Shown in pieces: positions 60,901 through 64,000 of a DNA stretch of 64,000 nucleotides. Each line of letters starts with the position of its first letter. Positions within the stretch are counted from its first letter, which is position 1. The stretch is from Lagopus muta. Its lineage: Eukaryota > Chordata > Aves > Galliformes > Phasianidae. The stretch lies in NCBI RefSeq assembly GCF_023343835.1, contig NW_026040157.1, positions 37,032 through 101,031 of the forward strand, written 5' to 3'. The notes beneath the pieces are model-generated. The model searched no databases. It had not been told where the DNA came from and saw nothing but the letters and a program-made list of their open reading frames with translations. Both the position numbers and the translations under genes were made by a program.

Positions 60901-63900
60901 GTAGGACATGCTGGGAGTGAATTGGGGTTCAGTTTGTAGGGTTTGTGGGATGTTTGGGGGCAGTTTGTGGGGTCGTTTTGTGGGGTCTGTAGGACATGTT
61001 GGGAGTGATTTGGGGTCTGTTTTGTAGGGTTTATGGGATGTTTGGGGGCAGTTTGTGGGGTTGGTTTGTGGGCAACTGGTTTGTGGGGTCTGTAGGACGT
61101 GTTAGGAGTGATTTGGGGTCTGTTTTGTAGGGTTTGGGGGGTATTTGGGGTGGTTTGGGGGTTATTTTGGGGCTGGTTGGTTTGTGGGGTCTGTAGGACA
61201 TGCTGGGAGTGAATTGGGGTTCAGGTTGTAGGGTTTGGGGGATGTTTGGGGGCAGTTTGTGGGGTCGTTTTGTGGGGTCTGTAGGACATGTTGGGAGTGA
61301 TTTGGGGTCTGTTTTGTAGGGTTTATGGGATGTTTGGGGGCAGTTTGTGGGGTTGGTTTGTGGGCAACTGGTTTGTGGGGTCTGTAGGACGTGTTAGGAG
61401 TGATTTGGGGTCTGTTTTGTAGGGTTTGGGGGATATTTGGGGTGGTTTGGGGGATATTTTGGGGCTGGTTGGTTTGTGGGGTCTGTAGGACATGTTGGGA
61501 GCGATTTGGGGTTCAGGTTGTAGGGTTTGTGGGATGTTTGGGGTGGTTTGGGGGACATTTTGGGGCAGCTGGTTTGTGAGGCCTGTAGGACGTGTTGGGA
61601 GTAATTGGGGTCCATTTTGTAGGATTTGGGGATGTTTGGGGTGGTTTGTGGGGTCGGTTTGTGGGGTTTTTATGTTGGGAGAGATTTGGGGTCTGTTTTG
61701 TAGGGTTTGGGGGGTATTTGGGGTGGTTTGGGGGACATTTTGGGGCTGGTTGGTTTGTGGGGCCTGTAGGACGTGTTGGGAGCGATTTGGGGTTCAGGTT
61801 GTAGGGTTTGGGGGATATTTGGGTCAGTATTGGGGTTGTTTTGGGGCAGTTTTGGGGGATTCTTTTGTAGGGTTTGGGGACATTTTGGGAGCCATTCTGG
61901 CATTACTTTGTAGGGTTTCGGGGGTATTTGGGGTGGTTTGGGGGTTGTTTTGGGGCTGGTTGGTTTGTGGGGTCTGTAGGACATGTTGGCAGTGAATTGG
62001 GGTCCATTTTGTAGGGTTTGGGGGATGTTTGGGGTGGTTTGGCACTATTTTGGGGGCTTTGGGAACTATTTTGGGGCGTTTTGGGGTCTTTTTTAGGATT
62101 TGGAGTTATCTTGGAGGGTTTGGGGGATATTTGGGTCAGTATTGGGGTTGTTTTGGGGCGGTTTGGGGGATTCAGTTTGTAGGGTTGGGGGACATTTTGA
62201 GAGCCATTCTGGCGTTATTCTGTAGGGTTTGGGGGATGTATGGGGTTCTTTGGGGGTTATTTAGGGGCAGCTGGTTTGTGGGGTCTGTAGGACATGCTGG
62301 GAGTGAATTGGGGTTCAGTTTGTAGGGTTTGTGGGATGTTTGGGGGCAGTTTGTGGGGTCGTTTTGTGGGGTCTGTAGGACATGTTGGGAGTGATTTGGG
62401 GTCTGTTTTGTAGGGTTTGGGGGGTATTTGGGGTGGTTTGGGGGACATTTTGGGGCTGGTTGGTTTGTGGGGTCTGTAGGACATGTTGGCAGTGATTTGG
62501 GGTCCATTTTGTAGGGTTTGGGGGATGTTTGGGGTGGTTTGGCACTATTTTGGGGGCTTTGGGGACTATTTTGGGGTGTTTTGGGTCTTTTTTAGGATTT
62601 GGAGTTATCTTGGAGGGTTTGGGGGGAATTTGGGTCAGTATTGGGGTTGTTTTGGGGCAGTTTTGGGGGATTCAGTTTGTAGGGTTTGTGGGACATTTTG
62701 GGAGCCATTCTGGCGTTATTCTGTAGGGTTTGGAGGGTATTTGGGGTGGTTTGTGGGGCTATTTTGTGGGGTTGGTTTATGGGTTTGGAGGACATGTTGG
62801 GAGTGATTTGGGATCTATTTTGTATGGTTTGTGGATGTTTGGGGTGGTTTGGGGGTCATTTTGGGGCCGGTTGGTTTGTGGGGTCATTAGGACATGCTGG
62901 GAGTGAATTGGGGTCTCTTTTGTAGGGTTTATGGGATGTTTGGGGGCAGTTTGTGGGGTCGGTTTGTGGGTTTGGAGGTCATGTTGGGAGTGATTTGGGT
63001 TCAGTTTGTAGGGTTTGTGGGACATTTTGGGAGCCATTCTGGCGTTATTCTGTAGGGTTTGGGGGATGTTTGGGGTCGATTTATGGGGTTTGGAGGTCAT
63101 GTTGGAAGTGATTTGGGGTCTATTTTGTAGGGTTTGGGGGATGTTTGGGGGCAGTTTGTGGGGTTGGTTTGTGGGGTCTGTAGGACGTGTTGGGAGTGAT
63201 TTGGGGTTCAGGTTGTAGGATTTGGGGGATGTTTGGGGGCAGTTTGTGGGGTCAGTTTGTGGGCAACTTGTTTGTGGGGTTTGGAGGACATGTTGGGAGT
63301 GATTTGGGGTCTATTTTGTAGGATTTGGGGATGTTTGGGGGCAGTTTGTGGGTTCGGTTTGTGGGGTTTTTATGTTGGGAGTGATTTGGGGTCCATTTTG
63401 TAGGGTTTGTGGGATATTTGGGGTGGTTTGAGGGACATTTTGGGGCTGGTTGGTTTGTGGGGCCTGTAGGACGTGTTGGGAGTGAATTGGGGTTCAGGTT
63501 GTAGGGTTTGGGGGATGTATGGGGTGGTTTGGGGGTTGTTTTGGGGCAGCTGGTTTGTGGGGTTTGGAGGACATGTTGGGAGTGATTTGGGGTCCATTTT
63601 GTAGGGTTTGTGGGATGTTTGGGGGCAGTTTGTGGGGTCAATTTGTGGGGTCTGTAGGACATGTTGGGAGCGATTTGGGGTCTATTTTGTAGGGTTTAGG
63701 GGATGTTTGGGGTGATTTGGGGGTCATTTTGGGGCAGCTGGTTTGTGGGGTCTGTAGGATGTGTTGGCAGTGGTTTGGGGTCTATTTTGTAGGGTTTGGG
63801 GGCAGTTTGTGGGATTGGTTTGTGGGGCCTGTAGGACATGTTGGAAGTGATTTGGGGTTCAGTTTGTATTGTCTGTGGGACATTTTGGGGGCCATTCCAG

Positions 63901-64000
63901 CTTTATTCTATAGGGTTTGTGGGACATTTTGGGAGCCATTCCAGCATTATTCTATAGGGTTTGTGGGACATTTTGGGAGCCATTCCAGCATTATTCTATA
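44260..64000 (+). CDS. VAV1: VAV1 guanine nucleotide exchange factor, 5' part: exons 1-4
   Basis: VAV1 is the blood-cell Rho/Rac exchange factor activated by tyrosine phosphorylation downstream of antigen receptors. Four exons (44260-44463, 54624-54740, 54925-54983, 58854-58919) join in phase to 148 codons. They cover the N-terminal calponin-homology domain (about residues 1-119) and the start of the acidic inhibitory region. [12 protein letters not shown] and [12 protein letters not shown] match human MELWRQCTHWLI and [12 protein letters not shown]. Exon 1 is 68 codons, the same as human. VAV1 rather than VAV2 or VAV3 is chosen from wording (RPQMSQ, YSGLSD) and from linkage to C3, as in mammals. 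The DH, PH, zinc-finger, SH2 and SH3 exons lie beyond the right edge. Confidence 0.93.
44464..44869. other. Start of VAV1 intron 1, unique sequence
   Basis: About 400 bp, G-rich, with scattered GGGAGG words (44516-44710) and GTGACGGTGAC words (44750-44860) that lead into the array. No exon or RNA feature was seen. Confidence 0.5.
44870..49990 (+). repeat. 15/18-bp minisatellite, VAV1 intron 1
   Basis: 5.1 kb of GTGACAATGACTGTTGGG, GTGACAACTGTTGGG, GTGACATTGAATGTTGGG and GTGACAATGACCATTGGG modules, in mixed order. Blocks repeat at larger scale: GTGATATTGAATGTTGGGGG begins at 45877, 47058 and 48134. Modules are multiples of three, so long open frames appear on both strands. Confidence 0.93.
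50093..54605 (+). repeat. 27-bp minisatellite with 2160-bp higher-order repeat, VAV1 intron 1
   Basis: About 167 nearly identical copies of GGTGACGGTGACAAACGGGG plus CTCCATT. Variation is confined to a few positions (GAC/GAT, AAACG/AAAAG/AAATG, TCC/TGC, ATT/GTT). A rare GGCTCCAAGGGTGACGG variant occurs at 51322 and again at 53482, exactly 2160 bp (80 units) later, with the same neighbours. It ends about 18 bp before exon 2. Frames of more than 1500 codons are open on both strands, for length reasons only. Confidence 0.95.
54624..54740 (+). CDS. VAV1: VAV1 exon 2: CH domain
   Basis: 117 bp, 39 codons: [20 protein letters not shown] then [19 protein letters not shown]. Human has FLCLKNIRTFLSTCCEKFGL and [17 protein letters not shown]. 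The acceptor is CCACCGCAG and the donor GTGGGC. Confidence 0.97.
54745..54901 (+). repeat. 12-bp repeat and 30-base C homopolymer, VAV1 intron 2
   Basis: About nine copies of CAGGATTGGGGT/A, then after GGACGGTCA a run of 30 cytosines (54872-54901). The intron is 184 bp in all. The homopolymer length is probably inexact. Confidence 0.92.
54925..54983 (+). CDS. VAV1: VAV1 exon 3: end of CH domain
   Basis: 59 bp: [19 protein letters not shown] plus two bases of the next codon. Human has [20 protein letters not shown]. The acceptor is TGCCCTCAG and the donor GTGAGG. Confidence 0.96.
54990..57740 (+). repeat. 46-bp minisatellite, VAV1 intron 3
   Basis: About 60 copies of GTCCCCATATCCATGGGTCC, CATGTCCCCAACCCCATAGG, ACCCAC, with frequent half-unit gains and losses (CCCCATACCCATAGGCCATG variants). 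C-rich on plus, so C-rich in VAV1 RNA. Confidence 0.92.
57740..58660 (+). repeat. Related CCCCAACCCTATAAACCCATG minisatellite, VAV1 intron 3
   Basis: The array changes to units with CCCCAACCCTATAAACCCAT and CCCCATGGGTCCCAAATCCC, around 60-110 bp, retaining ATGTCCCCAACCCC words from the 46-bp array. It includes a 15-base C run near 58338. The last copies fade 190 bp before exon 4. Confidence 0.88.
58854..58919 (+). CDS. VAV1: VAV1 exon 4: acidic region with Tyr141
   Basis: 66 bp with a GTGAGT donor: [20 protein letters not shown] then I, opening with a split Ile codon. Human has PFPTEEESVGDEDIYSGLSDQI. The tyrosine of DEIYSGL (residue 141) corresponds to human Tyr142, one of the autoinhibitory tyrosines phosphorylated on activation. 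Confidence 0.95.
   Translation, partial: TLPHRGLRWGRRNLQRALGPH
58926..64000 (+). repeat. GGTTTGGGG-type long minisatellite, VAV1 intron 4
   Basis: 5 kb of units with TTTGGGGTCTATTTTGTAGG, GTTTGGGGGATATTTGGGGT, GGCTGGTTGGTTTGTGGGGT and CTGTAGGACATGTTGGGAGT, roughly 110-120 bp. Blocks containing TTTGGCACTATTTTGGGGGC occur at about 59542, 60651, 62038 and 62538. Segment 59881-61025 is repeated at 61270-62412. G/T-rich on plus. It runs to the window edge, where a ~57-bp subunit (CATTCCAGCATTATTCTATA) takes over. No VAV1 exon 5 was found in it. Confidence 0.9.

Overview
This is vertebrate nuclear DNA, and almost certainly from a bird. Two split genes are recognisable from their exons. Complement C3 lies on the minus strand (start codon at 36869, reading down to position 1). 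VAV1 lies on the plus strand (start codon at 44260, running off the right edge). The avian call rests on three things: a tandem array at 480-4925 built from the 3' tail of a CR1-type LINE, very compact conserved exons, and GC-rich, minisatellite-filled introns like those of small avian microchromosomes. The species cannot be told from the sequence. A dot-microchromosome location is inference.

C3 (1-36869, minus). Twenty-six exons were located by translation and splice sites. They join into one uninterrupted reading frame of about 1117 codons: signal peptide, macroglobulin domains MG1-MG6, an RKRR processing site, the 77-residue C3a anaphylatoxin with its six cysteines, the alpha' N-terminus, MG7, CUB and the first half of the thioester domain. 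The thioester motif GCGEQ is in exon 24. The catalytic histidine is the second-to-last complete codon before the window ends in exon 26. The remaining C-terminal exons lie outside the window. Exon 17 uses a GC donor instead of GT. A TATA box (36951-36956) sits upstream of the start codon, with HNF1-like, STAT-like and C/EBP-like motifs in about 420 bp of unique sequence.

Intergenic (about 36960-44259). Four tandem arrays (units near 78, 40, 41 and 83 bp) fill the gap between the two divergently transcribed genes. They are broken only by the C3 promoter region and by a roughly 490-bp non-repetitive, CpG-containing segment at 40290-40780.

VAV1 (44260-64000, plus). Exons 1-4 encode the calponin-homology domain and the start of the acidic region, with a tyrosine matching human Tyr142. 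The gene continues to the right.

Repeats. Perhaps four fifths of the window is tandem repeat. Each large intron carries its own unit: CR1-derived 97/89-mer, 115-mer, 33-mer, 18-mer, 84-mer, GGGACA-type simple repeat, 235-bp trimer, 48-mer, 52-mer, TTAGGG telomere-like, 20-mer, G-rich composite, 15/18-mer, 27-mer, 46-mer and others. Several show higher-order duplication. The very long open frames in these arrays arise because units without stop codons have lengths divisible by three, and I do not call them genes. I found no tRNA, rRNA, CRISPR or intact mobile element.
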